Notes: a model not told the origin generated them from the letters alone. A DNA stretch of 64,000 bases from an uncultured Phycisphaerales bacterium (GCA_937927975.1 CALEZT010000173.1:19969-83968); one strand, 5' to 3'. Positions 1 through 11,162 are shown, numbered from the stretch's first letter. Program-made: numbers and translations.

Positions 1-279
1 ATGACCGACTGCTTCACCGAAACGCCCGATTTCACTCCCTACGCCGCGGTGCCCACGAACGTCCCGTTGGACCAGATGAACCCGAATCCCAGGGAGATTT
101 CCGATGCGCTCCTTCGCCAGAATGCGGTCGTTTCCGCGAAGCTCCCGCTGGAGCAGATAGACCGCTGCCCCGAAGATGTGCTCAATCGTATTCTCTGGCA
201 CGCCATGAAGGGGTCTCGCGAGCCCTATCCACAGTGGGCCGTGATCGCGCATCTCGCGGAAGAGGACGACCGCGACTGA
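1..279 (+). CDS. C-terminal part of a hypothetical protein (5' end outside window)
   Basis: Open frame of 92 residues from the first base of the window to a TGA at 277-279. The ATG at position 1 is probably an internal methionine, because no upstream sequence or ribosome binding site can be seen and the peptide begins abruptly in a compact motif (TDCFTETPDFTPY). The text of the tail (PLDQMNP, then DVLNRILWHAMKG and PYPQW) resembles, from memory, the extreme C-terminus of large secreted planctomycete phosphoesterase/YncE-type proteins. That assignment is uncertain and rests only on this tail. The stop lies 218 bases before the next gene, so it ends its transcription unit. Confidence 0.45.
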   Translation: MTDCFTETPDFTPYAAVPTNVPLDQMNPNPREISDALLRQNAVVSAKLPLEQIDRCPEDVLNRILWHAMKGSREPYPQWAVIAHLAEEDDRD

Positions 280-356
280 GGGTTCCCGCCTCATCCGACA
301 AGTGGCCTGGTCCGCCCGACCATCGGGTATTTTTCCGATCATTTCCCCTTCCCGGA

Positions 357-365
357 TGGTATAAT
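357..365 (+). promoter_or_regulatory. Extended -10 promoter of the CotH/lamin-tail gene
   Basis: A perfect TATAAT at 360-365 is preceded by TG at 357-358 with one base between, which is the extended -10 form that does not need a good -35 box; no convincing -35 is visible. Transcription would start near 372 and give an untranslated leader of about 125 bases before the ATG at 498. Confidence 0.55.
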
Positions 366-497
366 GGACTGTGGGAATATTCTCGTATCGGTCATTCGTC
401 TCTACGTTGGACGACAGGCTTGCTCGGAGGCCAGGGCGCATTCATCGAATTACGCCGCGTAAGGTCACACCCGCAGGTGGTTTGTTGGAGGACCAGG

Positions 498-3400
498 ATG
501 AAGGGTCTGTATTGGGTTTCCGTGTTCATGGCGGTGCTGGGGGTTGGAATATCGGACGTGAGGTCCGAGCAGGTCGTGTTCAGCGAGATCATGTATCATC
601 CCCCAGGCGATCTGCCTGAGTACCTCGAGGTGTACAACAACACCGCGACCCCGTTTGACATCGCCGACTGGCGGCTCTGCGACGGCGTGGAGTACACGTT
701 TCCCTCCTTCGCTCTGGACGCGGTGGATCGGACCTTCCTCAAGCCGTTCGAGCGAATTCTGCTCTCAGGGGTCGATGAGGCGACGCTGAGGGCCGCTTAT
801 GGTCTGTCGCCTTCGGTCCGCGTGTACGGTCCCTGGACCGGCAACCTCAAGAACAGCGGCGAGCGGATCACTCTGAAAGACAAGAACGGGGTCCCCGTCT
901 GCACGGTGGAGTACAACGACAAGGGCCGGTGGTCTCCTGCCGCCGACGGGGCGGGTCATACCCTGGTGCTCAAGAATCCCGACCGCAGGATCGATGATTG
1001 GCGCAACTGGACGATCAGCAGCCGCCTGGGCGGCACGCCGGGGACGGAGGAGCCCAGATCTGCGGAGACCCCTGTCGCCAGTCCCGAAGTGAACCTGATC
1101 ACCGGAATTCCCTACGTGAATTACGGTGATGTCTGGAAGTACAACGACAAGAACGTGGACCTGGGGACCGCCTGGCGAACGCCGGCTTTCGACGACAGCG
1201 CGTGGCCGGAGGGCCCCGGCCTGTTCGGTTTTGAGACGGCCGGCCTACCCTCGCCGGGCATTCGCACGGGCTTTGCCCGATCGCAGCAGTTGACATACTA
1301 TCTTCGCACGAAGTTCCTCTACACCGGCTCCACCAAGGGCGTGACGATCACGATCGATCAGGTCCTCGACGACGGCGCGGTCTATTACCTCAACGGTCAG
1401 GAACTGGGCCGGTCGGGTATGGCCGCGGGCGCAGTCACCTTCACCACCGCAGCCAATCGGACCACAGGCGACGCGGTCGAAGAGCTGGCGGTGATCACGA
1501 CCAACGGGTCGGCGCTCGTCAACGGTATGAACGTCTTGGCGGTCGAGGTGCATCAGGTGAACACGACCAGTTCCGACGTGGTGTTCGGGATGCGTCTGAA
1601 CATCTCGGCCCCGAGCCAGGCGAGTCTCTTGATCAACGAGGTCTTGCCTGGAGCCGCTGGGATCGGGTTCGTCGAGATCCACAATCCAGGGACCGGTCCG
1701 ATCAATCTCCGCGACCACTACCTGACGGACAATCCGACCAATCTCCGAAAGTACCGGTTCAGCGGCGACGTTGTGATTCCCGCCGGGGGGCTCGCCACCG
1801 TCGGCTTCACGGAAGCGGGTCTGGCTGTGACCAGCCCGCTGAGATTGTGCCTGGTCGCCCCGGACGGTTCGACGATCATCAATCTCATCAGTTGCGAGAT
1901 GCCGCTGGACGGACGGTCTCTGGGCCGAAAGCCCACTGGCGGCGACTCGTGGTTCCTCTTCACCGAGCCCACGCCAGGCATGTTGAACGTCAGCCAAAGT
2001 GCGATCGCGCTGCAGATCCACCTCAACGAAGTCCATTTCGTCGGCACGCGGACCGTGGATTGGGTGGAACTGTACAACAGCAGCGACGAGGCGATTTCGC
2101 TGGACGGCCTGTTCCTGGCGTCCAAGGCGGACTTGTCGAACAAGACGCCGCTAAGCGGTTCCATATCGGCTCGCGGTCACGCCAGCCTGGACGTTGCGTT
2201 CTCGGTCTCCGATGGTCAGATCGCGTTGTTTCTGGCCAACTCGGCCGGCGGCGTGCTGTCGGCGCGGGTCCTCGAACGGCCTCTGTTGGGGGACAGTCTC
2301 CAGGTGTTCCCGGAGGGATCGAACGAGTGGTACGCTTCGGCCCAGAGCACTCGCGACGCGGCCAACGACCCGGTCAGGAACACGGACGTTGTGATCAACG
2401 AGATCATGTACCATACGCCGTCCGATGAGCCCTCGGGCGAGTACGTCGAACTCCACAACCGCGGCGCCTCGGCGGTCGACGTGTCGGGCTGGCGTTTCGT
2501 CGATGGGATCAAGTTCACGATTCCCGAAGGCACGATCATCCCGTCGAAAGGCTACCTGGTGGTGGCTGCCGACGCGGCCTGGGTCCGGACCACCTACGGC
2601 GACGTCCCGGTCGTGGGCGACTTCGACGGTCGCCTGAGCAACGGTGGCGAGGTCCTTCGTCTGGTGGATCAGTGGGGCAACCTGGCCGACGAGGTCGACT
2701 ATCTCACCGGCGGCAACTGGCCCGTCCTGGCCGACGGCGGCGGCTCCAGCATGGAGTTGCGCAATCCCTGGATGGACAACAGTCGATCCTCCGCCTGGCT
2801 CGCCAGCGACGAATCGGTCAAGACGTCCTTCGAGCGGTACCGGTACTCCGATGTCTTTCGCCAACTGAACACGCAGGGCTCGCCGACCGACTACAAGGAA
2901 CTCCATCTGCATCTGGTCGGCGACAGCCACGTCATTCTGAAGAACATCCAGGTCCGGCTCAACGGCGCCGGACCCAACCTGATCGTCAACGGAAACCGGA
3001 TGTCCACCGATGGCCGCAGCGACAGCGGCTGGCTCGCCCAGGGCACCCACTACGCGAGCTATCTGTCCGGCGACGAACTTCACCTGATCTCCGACGGCCA
3101 CGGCGACAACCGGCCCAACCGCGTCGAGATCGACGTCACCGCCATGCAATCGGGTCAGACGTACGAGATCAGCTTCGACGCTCGCTGGGTCTCGGGCATG
3201 TCCCGCGTGATCGCCCAGACCTGGGACCACAGCATCGCGACGACCGTCTCGTTGCCGGTCCCGTCGAGCATCGGGACTCCAGGGGCCCCGAATTCCTGCT
3301 ACGTGCCCGAGGCGGCTCCCCAGGTGGACGACCTCCGGCACGACCCGGTGGTTCCCGCTCGCGGACAGGCGGTACGGGTGACCGCCCGCATTCATTCCGG

Positions 3401-5939
3401 CGGTCTTTCGCCCCAGGTCTTGCTGTGTCACCGCGTGGACAACAGCTCCGGCAACGCCCCATGGGCCACCAAGCCCATGTTCGACGACGGCGTCTCCGGC
3501 GGCGACGAGAAAGCCGGCGACGGCGTCTACACCGCCCAACTGACCGAATACGGTCAACAGGGACAGATCGTGCAATTCTACGTCCAGGCTGTGCTGCCGA
3601 ATGGGTTGACGTGCGTGCAGCCCAGGGACGGAGTCGCCCGTCCGGCCATGTACGTCGTCGATACGACTACCAACCCGAGCGATCTGCGCCGGATGCGATT
3701 CATCGTTTCGACAGCCGATCTGCAGGACATCTCCGGCGGCGACGGTATGTCTTCCCTCTATGGCTATGCCTTCCCGCGTCTGTCCAACCACTACTTCAAC
3801 GCGACGATCGTCGTGAACGAGACGGACGTCATCTACGGTTGCGAGATCCGACCGGCCGGCAGTCCCTGGACTCGCGGCGGCGGCCTCGACCGAGCCAAGT
3901 TCAAGTTCCCCGACGACAATTCCTTCCGCGGCAAGGGCACCCTCCTGTACCGCAATTACGACGTGGGCTGGTGGAGCCACGACCGGATCGTCCGATACTG
4001 GTTGTACCTGCTCGGGAATCCGGCGCCCGAAAACGAGTTCATCGTGGTCAAGGTCAACAGTGGCAACAGCTCGGTCCGCGAGGAGGTCGAGGTCGTCGGC
4101 AACGACTTCCTCAACCGCTCTTACGAAAACGGCAGCGACGGCGAACTCTACAAGATCGACGACGAGTGGTGGTTCCAGGACAACTGGAGCCGGCAGAATC
4201 GCAATGCCGACTGGAGCTACAAGGGCACGGACAACCCCGGCCGCTACCACAGCGAGTGGATGAAGCGCACACGCGAGAATGAGTACGACTATAGCGCCCT
4301 GATCAGTTTCTTCAAGAAGGTCCACGGCGGCAGCTATACGCAGGCGGAGATCGAGCGGCTGGCCGATCCCGTGGCCCTCATGAAGGCCTCCGCGGTGGGC
4401 GGCTACATCCACGCCTGGGATTTCTTCTCGCTGGACCGCGGCAAGAACTGCTATTTCTATCGTCGGCTCACCGACGGGCGATTCATGTTCTTCCCGTGGG
4501 ACATGAAGCGGTCGTTCGACAACCCGAACGCCTCGTTCTACAATGGCATGCCGGGATTCCGACCCTATCTTGAGAAGCCCTACAACATGCGGCTGTTCAA
4601 GCATTACCTGGTTCGGCTTCTGGAGAACTACACGCTCAACGCCGGGAGGATCTACGCCTGGCTCCAAATGGAGGAAAACGCCAGCACGCAGTTCCCGTTC
4701 AATTACTCGTACGCCAACTGGTTCGCCAATCGCCAGGGCCCGGCGTTCAACCTGCTCGGCGCCAATCGCAACGCCTCGTTCGGAGTCGTCATGGGCGGCC
4801 GATCGGTTCTCGTGACCACCACCGGCACGATCGACTTGGTCGGGACCGCTCCCTTGCGGGTCTTCAAGGTCCAGGTGGACGGACATCCCGAGGCCCGGTT
4901 CGCCTGGCTCGATGAGAGCAACTGGTCTCTGACGGGCGTCGCGGTCGGCAGCGGGCTCAACGAGCTGATGGTCAACGGCGTGGACGAGTTCGGCGCGATC
5001 CTCCACCAGTTCCCGGTTTCCGTGCGGAGGATGGGCGAGAGCAAGCCTGAGATGGCGATCCAGGCCGATCCGCCGTCCTGGCAGATCCCTGTGCTCGAAC
5101 CGCTCACGATGGATGTCTCCGAAAGCAATTCTCCCGACGGCACGCCTGTGACGTACTCCTGGTCGGTGACGCCGACGGATGCCGCGATGGAGACGATCGG
5201 CGAGACCGCGGCCGTCGCGGCCTTCCCCCGTCCGGGTCTCTACACGATTTCCGTTGCCGGCGTGGACGCCGCCGGCGCCTCCGCTTCGATTCAGCGGGAA
5301 GCGATCGTCTACGGAGACGACGGCGTGAGCCCGTTCGATTCCTCGCGACTGGATCCGTTCTGGAACCTGGAGAACGTGATCCTTCGTCCGAACTACACGA
5401 CCGGTCCCTATTACTCGCTCTCGGAAGTCCCGGGCAGCCTGATCCTGCAGGTGTGGTCGGATCGCGCGTTCCCGCCGGCGTCGTCGTCGCCTGCATATCC
5501 TCTGATTTGGCGCGAGGTCCCTTCCACGACGGACTGGGCGTTTCTGTCCAAGCTGGTTTTGCGAGGGCAGGTGTTTGGCGACTACATGACCGGTGTGCTG
5601 GCCGAGACGATCGAGTCCAACAATCCTGTGCGGTACTTCTTCGGGATCGAGGACGGCACGTCGCTCACGGTTCGTCGGGTCACCGCCTCCGGGGCCGCGA
5701 GCCTGCTGAAGACCACGCCGTGGAATGTGTCGGATGCGGAGATTCGCATTCGGCGCACAGGCGATGCGTTGTTCTTCGAACAGCGGGTCGACGACGTGTG
5801 GGTGTCCAGGCACTCGGTGGCCCTGCCCGTCCGCTGCAAGGCGACGAAGGCCGGATTGGTCCTGGCCACGGATACGCCGCAATCGGTGAAGGTCGGCTTC
5901 GATTACGCGATTCTCGTCGATCCGGCTGGAGGGCTGTGA
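498..5939 (+). CDS. Secreted CotH-kinase protein with lamin-tail domains
   Basis: The frame is open from 234, but the ATG at 498 is chosen because GGAGG sits at 487-491 and a clean signal peptide follows (MKGLYWVSVFMAVLGVGISD). The 1813-residue product has lamin-tail (LTD) units starting near residues 26, 377, 507 and 631, each with the EIMYH or NEV type opening and an E-Y/F-VELHN core. A galactose-binding-like stretch lies around 200-370. A CotH-kinase-like region follows at about 1130-1400, with the late FFPWDMKRSF motif carrying the acidic metal-binding residue. A PKD-like domain covers about 1523-1605 and a beta-sandwich tail comes last. CotH proteins of spore coats are atypical protein kinases. 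In planctomycetes this long LTD-CotH form is secreted and of unknown substrate. It has its own promoter and terminator. Confidence 0.85.
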   Translation: MKGLYWVSVFMAVLGVGISDVRSEQVVFSEIMYHPPGDLPEYLEVYNNTATPFDIADWRLCDGVEYTFPSFALDAVDRTFLKPFERILLSGVDEATLRAAYGLSPSVRVYGPWTGNLKNSGERITLKDKNGVPVCTVEYNDKGRWSPAADGAGHTLVLKNPDRRIDDWRNWTISSRLGGTPGTEEPRSAETPVASPEVNLITGIPYVNYGDVWKYNDKNVDLGTAWRTPAFDDSAWPEGPGLFGFETAGLPSPGIRTGFARSQQLTYYLRTKFLYTGSTKGVTITIDQVLDDGAVYYLNGQELGRSGMAAGAVTFTTAANRTTGDAVEELAVITTNGSALVNGMNVLAVEVHQVNTTSSDVVFGMRLNISAPSQASLLINEVLPGAAGIGFVEIHNPGTGPINLRDHYLTDNPTNLRKYRFSGDVVIPAGGLATVGFTEAGLAVTSPLRLCLVAPDGSTIINLISCEMPLDGRSLGRKPTGGDSWFLFTEPTPGMLNVSQSAIALQIHLNEVHFVGTRTVDWVELYNSSDEAISLDGLFLASKADLSNKTPLSGSISARGHASLDVAFSVSDGQIALFLANSAGGVLSARVLERPLLGDSLQVFPEGSNEWYASAQSTRDAANDPVRNTDVVINEIMYHTPSDEPSGEYVELHNRGASAVDVSGWRFVDGIKFTIPEGTIIPSKGYLVVAADAAWVRTTYGDVPVVGDFDGRLSNGGEVLRLVDQWGNLADEVDYLTGGNWPVLADGGGSSMELRNPWMDNSRSSAWLASDESVKTSFERYRYSDVFRQLNTQGSPTDYKELHLHLVGDSHVILKNIQVRLNGAGPNLIVNGNRMSTDGRSDSGWLAQGTHYASYLSGDELHLISDGHGDNRPNRVEIDVTAMQSGQTYEISFDARWVSGMSRVIAQTWDHSIATTVSLPVPSSIGTPGAPNSCYVPEAAPQVDDLRHDPVVPARGQAVRVTARIHSGGLSPQVLLCHRVDNSSGNAPWATKPMFDDGVSGGDEKAGDGVYTAQLTEYGQQGQIVQFYVQAVLPNGLTCVQPRDGVARPAMYVVDTTTNPSDLRRMRFIVSTADLQDISGGDGMSSLYGYAFPRLSNHYFNATIVVNETDVIYGCEIRPAGSPWTRGGGLDRAKFKFPDDNSFRGKGTLLYRNYDVGWWSHDRIVRYWLYLLGNPAPENEFIVVKVNSGNSSVREEVEVVGNDFLNRSYENGSDGELYKIDDEWWFQDNWSRQNRNADWSYKGTDNPGRYHSEWMKRTRENEYDYSALISFFKKVHGGSYTQAEIERLADPVALMKASAVGGYIHAWDFFSLDRGKNCYFYRRLTDGRFMFFPWDMKRSFDNPNASFYNGMPGFRPYLEKPYNMRLFKHYLVRLLENYTLNAGRIYAWLQMEENASTQFPFNYSYANWFANRQGPAFNLLGANRNASFGVVMGGRSVLVTTTGTIDLVGTAPLRVFKVQVDGHPEARFAWLDESNWSLTGVAVGSGLNELMVNGVDEFGAILHQFPVSVRRMGESKPEMAIQADPPSWQIPVLEPLTMDVSESNSPDGTPVTYSWSVTPTDAAMETIGETAAVAAFPRPGLYTISVAGVDAAGASASIQREAIVYGDDGVSPFDSSRLDPFWNLENVILRPNYTTGPYYSLSEVPGSLILQVWSDRAFPPASSSPAYPLIWREVPSTTDWAFLSKLVLRGQVFGDYMTGVLAETIESNNPVRYFFGIEDGTSLTVRRVTASGAASLLKTTPWNVSDAEIRIRRTGDALFFEQRVDDVWVSRHSVALPVRCKATKAGLVLATDTPQSVKVGFDYAILVDPAGGL

Positions 5940-5979
5940 CGGAACGTCGTCGGCGAGACGTCAGGCAGTGCGGAAATGA

Positions 5980-6018
5980 AACAGGCCCGCGTTCGGGGCG
6001 ACCGGACGCGGGCCTGTT
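5980..6018. terminator. Bidirectional hairpin terminator between convergent genes
   Basis: Bases 5980-5991 pair perfectly with 6007-6018 (12 bp, GC-rich), the stem extends inward by five more pairs including one G-T, and the loop is five bases. A short T run follows on the plus strand and an A-rich flank serves as the U run on the minus strand. It lies 40 bases after the CotH stop and 25 bases after the HU stop, so it can end both transcripts. Confidence 0.85.
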
Positions 6019-6043
6019 TGTGCCTGTGCTCTGGGACGATGGC

Positions 6044-6373
6044 TTAGACCATGTCCTTGAGGTTCTTGAGGGCGCGGATCTTGACGACGTTCCGGGCCGG
6101 TTTGGCCTTGAACATGGTCTCTTCTCCGGTGAAGGGGTTGATGCCCTTGTGAGCCTTCACGGCGGGCTTGCGCACGACGATCAGCTTCATGAGGCCGGGG
6201 ACCGTGTAGGCGCCGGGGCCACGGCTGCTGAGGCTCTTGCCAATCTGGCCGGCCATGGCTTCGAACACCGAGTTGACCTGCTTCTTGGTCAGACCCGTCG
6301 TCTCGGCGATCCCCGCCACAACCTCGCTCTTGCTCATCGGTTTGCTTGCTTTGTCTGCCTTTTTCTGCGCCAT
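6044..6373 (-). CDS. HU-family histone-like DNA-binding protein
   Basis: The 109-residue product follows the HU fold: helical N-terminal part with SKSEVVAGIAETTGL, then the beta-arm region GINPFTGEE and the closing ARNVVKIRALKNLKDMV, close to the GKALKDAV ending of classical HU. A lysine-rich tail of about 13 residues (MAQKKADKASKP) precedes the core, making it longer than the usual 90 residues; such basic extensions occur in HU variants. AAGGAGG lies about eight bases before the ATG. It would bend and compact DNA as a dimer. The gene is single, with a candidate promoter 90 bases upstream and a shared terminator downstream. Confidence 0.9.
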   Translation of the reverse strand: MAQKKADKASKPMSKSEVVAGIAETTGLTKKQVNSVFEAMAGQIGKSLSSRGPGAYTVPGLMKLIVVRKPAVKAHKGINPFTGEETMFKAKPARNVVKIRALKNLKDMV

Positions 6374-6462
6374 ACCCCATGGCCTCCTTGCTGTGACAAC
6401 ACCATGAAAACGATCTTTAGATACGATGGACGTCGGCTACTTTGATGCCGAAATCCAGCCTT

Positions 6463-6491
6463 TCCATAAGGTTTTCCAGGACCCTTGTCAA
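6463..6491 (-). promoter_or_regulatory. Candidate sigma-70 promoter of the HU gene
   Basis: Reading the minus strand, a perfect TTGACA (6491-6486) is followed after exactly 17 bases by TATGGA (6468-6463). The -35 box is consensus but the -10 box matches at only three of six positions, so the call is moderate. It lies about 90 bases before the HU start codon and between two same-strand genes. Confidence 0.45.
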
Positions 6492-6557
6492 GCGAGAATA
6501 CGAAAATATCGAGAAAACCCGATGTTTTTCAGCGGGCCGAGCGATTTTCCCGCGGTT

Positions 6558-8243
<1,686 letters not shown>

Positions 8244-8291
8244 TCAGATTAACCCTTTTGATGAAGTGGATCGCCCATACATGAGCGGCCC

Positions 8292-8320
8292 ACTATACCG
8301 GCCGGAACCGCTTCTGGCAA
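8292..8320 (-). promoter_or_regulatory. Sigma-70 type promoter of ettA
   Basis: On the minus strand TTGCCA (8320-8315) and TATAGT (8297-8292) are separated by exactly 17 bases; each box matches consensus at five of six positions. Transcription would start near 8286, about 43 bases before the ettA ATG. Confidence 0.7.
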
Positions 8321-8388
8321 GACAGAGTGCGACGACCCGCGCGAATCGTGTGCGACTGGATTGCATGGGGCGTGGGTGCGCCCACTCT

Positions 8389-8507
8389 GTCATCCTGAGC
8401 GGCAGCGAAGGATCTGCCCTGAGCGTAGTCGAAGGGATCTGGGCATAGAATGCGGGCGTGCGTTCGGTGTCTCCGAAGGCCAGATGCTTTGCTTCGCTCA
8501 GCACGAC
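8389..8507. repeat. Dispersed inverted-repeat element, copy 1
   Basis: Two imperfect inverted arms, 8389-8416 (beginning GTCATCCTGAGCGG and containing GAAGGATCTG) and 8481-8507 (CAGATGCTTTG to GCACGAC), flank a centre that holds a third related segment (CCTGAGCGTAGTCGAAGG). A related element lies at 53641-53757. No coding content is seen. The element occupies much of the 418-base gap between ettA and the next gene; the rest holds the two divergent promoters. Confidence 0.7.
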
Positions 8508-8563
8508 AAATGCTCATGAGGCCCCTGCGAAATCCAGTCGCACAGTGCGAATCTTGATGTCGT

Positions 8564-8592
8564 TTGCCCGGCGGCCCATCATGCGATATGAT
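8564..8592 (+). promoter_or_regulatory. Candidate promoter of the 8662-18827 gene run
   Basis: TTGCCC (8564-8569) and TATGAT (8587-8592) are spaced by 17 bases. The -10 box matches five of six and the -35 box four of six positions. It would give a leader of about 60 bases before the flavoprotein start at 8662, the first gene of a closely spaced plus-strand run. Confidence 0.5.
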
Positions 8593-8661
8593 GATGGATA
8601 GCCCGGGTCGGACTCGGGTCCACACTTACGAGAATACAGGCTGGCGATGAGGAGTTGATCG

Positions 8662-10020
8662 ATGAATCATTCGATGAATCGGCGTGATTGTCTGAGGGTG
8701 CTCGGTCTTTCGGGATTGGCGACGGGGTTGGGCGCGTCGCGGTCGCAGGGCCAGAGCGTGGGCGAATCCTCCGGGTTTCAGAGTTCCGTCATCGCGAGCC
8801 GCAAGGTCGAGTCCGGCCGGGTGAATGCCTCCTTCGTGGACGGCAAGGTCATCGAGCCGCGGCGGGAGCTGGCGATCCTGGACACGACCGATGTTCTCGT
8901 GGTCGGAGGCGGCCCGGCGGGCGTCGTGGCAGCCATCGCGGCCAAGCGCGCCGGCGCCAAGGTCACTCTCGTGGAACGTTATGGCCACCTGGGCGGTCTC
9001 TGGACGGGAGGATTGGTTCTGCTCGTGCTCGGTCACATCGTCCAGGGGGGAAAGCAGGTCTGCCAGGGGATCGGCGAGGAGATCATGCAACGGCTGGACA
9101 AGCTCGACGGCGCGATCATCGACCGCAAGCCCGGCGTCAATCCGACCGTCGACGCCGAGGCGGTCAAGTACGTCATGGTCGAGATGATCGAGGAGGCGGG
9201 CGTCAATATCTTCCTGCACTGCTGGGGAGTCGAAGCGATCGTCAACGGCGATGCAGTGCAGGGCGTGGTGTTCGAGAGCAAGTCGGGCCGGCAGGCCATC
9301 TTGGCCAAAGTGGTCATCGACGCCACCGGCGACGGCGATGTCTTCGCCTCCGCGGGCGCCGAGTTCGAGCATCGCTCGCACAACGTCGGGCTGGTCTACC
9401 GCGTCGGGAACCTCGACCGGATCGATTCGAGCAAGGCGGGGAATTCGCCCGCGCCCAAGCGGATCGGTTCGCACACGCCTGTGCCGGGGGTGAACTGGGT
9501 GAACTTGCGAGGGCCGGAGGTGGACGGCCTGGACGTCGCGACGCTCACGAAGATGGAACTGAACCACCGCAAGTACATCTGGTCGCACATCCAGAAGACC
9601 CGCCGGACCCCGGGCTATGAAAGGGTGTATCTGATGGAGACCGCGCCGCAGCTTGGCGTGCGGATCACGCGGGTCCTCCACGGACTCGGAGCCGTGAAGC
9701 TCGACGACCTCAAGGCCGGAACGAAGTTCCCCGATGTTGTCGGGGTCGGCGGTTCCGAGAGCGGCAACCACGGCCCATGGCAGATTCCCTACGGCGCCCT
9801 GGTGCCGACGAAGATCGACAACGTCCTGGCCGCGGGACGGTGCATCTGTGCCGAGATCCGCATGGCAGACTTGGTTCGCCTGATCCCGAATTGCTTTGTG
9901 ACCGGCCATGCCGCCGGAGCAGCGGCAGCGGTGGCGGTGCAGGATGGTCGCCGGCCTCGCGACGTGGACGTCGCCAAGGTTCAGAAGATCCTCACGGAGC
10001 AGGGGGCCTATTTGGGTTGA
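8662..10020 (+). CDS. Tat-exported FAD-dependent oxidoreductase
   Basis: The 452-residue product starts with a twin-arginine signal (NRRDCLRVLGLSG) followed by a hydrophobic stretch. A Rossmann dinucleotide motif GGGPAG lies at residues 82-87, with the ribose-binding glutamate of VTLVERYG and the GLWTGG flavin loop after it, as in the FAD_oxidored family of planctomycetes. The C-terminus keeps a second flavin-contact motif (DNVLAAGRCI). AGGAG at 8650-8654 supports the ATG at 8662. The substrate is unknown. Its stop codon shares one base with the next start, so it is coupled to the iron-sulfur membrane protein, which could pass electrons to or from it (inference). Confidence 0.85.
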   Translation: MNHSMNRRDCLRVLGLSGLATGLGASRSQGQSVGESSGFQSSVIASRKVESGRVNASFVDGKVIEPRRELAILDTTDVLVVGGGPAGVVAAIAAKRAGAKVTLVERYGHLGGLWTGGLVLLVLGHIVQGGKQVCQGIGEEIMQRLDKLDGAIIDRKPGVNPTVDAEAVKYVMVEMIEEAGVNIFLHCWGVEAIVNGDAVQGVVFESKSGRQAILAKVVIDATGDGDVFASAGAEFEHRSHNVGLVYRVGNLDRIDSSKAGNSPAPKRIGSHTPVPGVNWVNLRGPEVDGLDVATLTKMELNHRKYIWSHIQKTRRTPGYERVYLMETAPQLGVRITRVLHGLGAVKLDDLKAGTKFPDVVGVGGSESGNHGPWQIPYGALVPTKIDNVLAAGRCICAEIRMADLVRLIPNCFVTGHAAGAAAAVAVQDGRRPRDVDVAKVQKILTEQGAYLG

Positions 10021-11162
10021 TGGAGCACGAAGTGTCCGAGATTCTGCCCGGCCCGAAGCGAAACCGCGTTCGCCTGTCGGTTCGCATTCTCTGGCTTCTG
10101 GCGGCGGTGGCGACGCTGTGGTTTCTTGTGTCCCCCTGGGTCCCGTCGCTCAGTCCCTTCGTCGCGCTCTGTTCGGCAATCGCCACGCGGAGCTTCCCCA
10201 CACTGGCGTGGCTTGGCGTCCTGGTCGGTATCGTAGCGATGGCGAAGCATCGGATCTTCTGTCGGTGGGTCTGCCCGATGGGCTTGTGCCTGGAAGTGGC
10301 AAGCGGGGTGGGACGCCGTTTGAAACGTCGGCCCGGCCGCTGGCCTTCGCTGGGGCGATGGATCGTCCTGTTCACCCTGGGAGGCGCGTGCCTGGGATAT
10401 CCGCTGCTGCTGTGGCTGGACCCCTTGGCTCTCTTTGCCGGCGGCGGATTTCTCGTGGTTATCGCACTGACGGTCGTCTGGCCCGACGCCTGGTGCGGAT
10501 GCGTGTGTCCGCTGGGGGCGTCTCAAGATCTGCTGCACGCAGCCTTCGCATCGGTTCGTTCGCTCATCGGTCCCAAGCGCACCATCGATACCGACGCCGG
10601 CCTTTCCAGACGTGTCGTCCTGGGCGTGGCGGTCGGTGCGGGATCAGCGGGGGTCCTTGGCCTGGTTCAGAAGAGTGATCCGCAGCCGCTTCGCCCGCCA
10701 AACGCTCGAACGGGGGCGCAGTTCTCAGGCCTGTGTACCCGATGCGGCAACTGCGTGCGGGCCTGCCCGACCGGAATCATCGAGCGAGATCGGGGAGGCC
10801 ACGGCCTGGCGAGCTTGTTGACGCCCGTCCTGAGTTTCGAGAAAGGCTACTGCCGCGAGGATTGCACGCGATGTACCGAGGTTTGTCCCAGCGGCGCAAT
10901 CATGCCTCTGCGTATCGAGGACAAGTTGAACGCGCGGATCGGCCGGCCGCGCGTGGATGCGGAATTGTGCCTGCTGAGCGAGGATCGGGAATGCTCGGCG
11001 TGCGCCCGATGGTGCCCCTACGGCGCGGTCCGGTACGTGTTCTCGGAGACGACGTACTCGCTCCAAGTGCAGATCGATCCCCAGAAATGCAACGGCTGCG
11101 GCGCGTGCGAGGCCGCCTGTCCAACAGGGCCCCACAAGGCCGTCGTCGTTCACGCGATCTGA
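10020..11162 (+). CDS. Polyferredoxin-type membrane protein (NapH/MauN-like)
   Basis: The ATG at 10020 overlaps the preceding TGA (TGATG), so the frame extending further upstream is not used. The 380-residue product has about four hydrophobic segments in its first half, with the two CxxxCP motifs (CRWVCP near 80 and CGCVCP near 158) of the NapH/RdxA electron-transfer membrane family. The soluble C-terminal half carries four cysteine clusters: CTRCGNCVRACP near 238, CREDCTRCTEVCP near 281, CSACARWCP near 323 and CNGCGACEAACP near 356, i.e. several [4Fe-4S] sites. It probably moves electrons between the quinone pool or cytoplasm and the exported flavoprotein encoded just before it (inference). 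Confidence 0.85.
   Translation: MEHEVSEILPGPKRNRVRLSVRILWLLAAVATLWFLVSPWVPSLSPFVALCSAIATRSFPTLAWLGVLVGIVAMAKHRIFCRWVCPMGLCLEVASGVGRRLKRRPGRWPSLGRWIVLFTLGGACLGYPLLLWLDPLALFAGGGFLVVIALTVVWPDAWCGCVCPLGASQDLLHAAFASVRSLIGPKRTIDTDAGLSRRVVLGVAVGAGSAGVLGLVQKSDPQPLRPPNARTGAQFSGLCTRCGNCVRACPTGIIERDRGGHGLASLLTPVLSFEKGYCREDCTRCTEVCPSGAIMPLRIEDKLNARIGRPRVDAELCLLSEDRECSACARWCPYGAVRYVFSETTYSLQVQIDPQKCNGCGACEAACPTGPHKAVVVHAI

Noticed and set aside
2151..5882. 1243-residue open frame on the minus strand
   Set aside because: It lies wholly antisense to the CotH gene, is Arg/His/Asp/Gly-rich without recognisable domains, and results from GC-rich codon bias.
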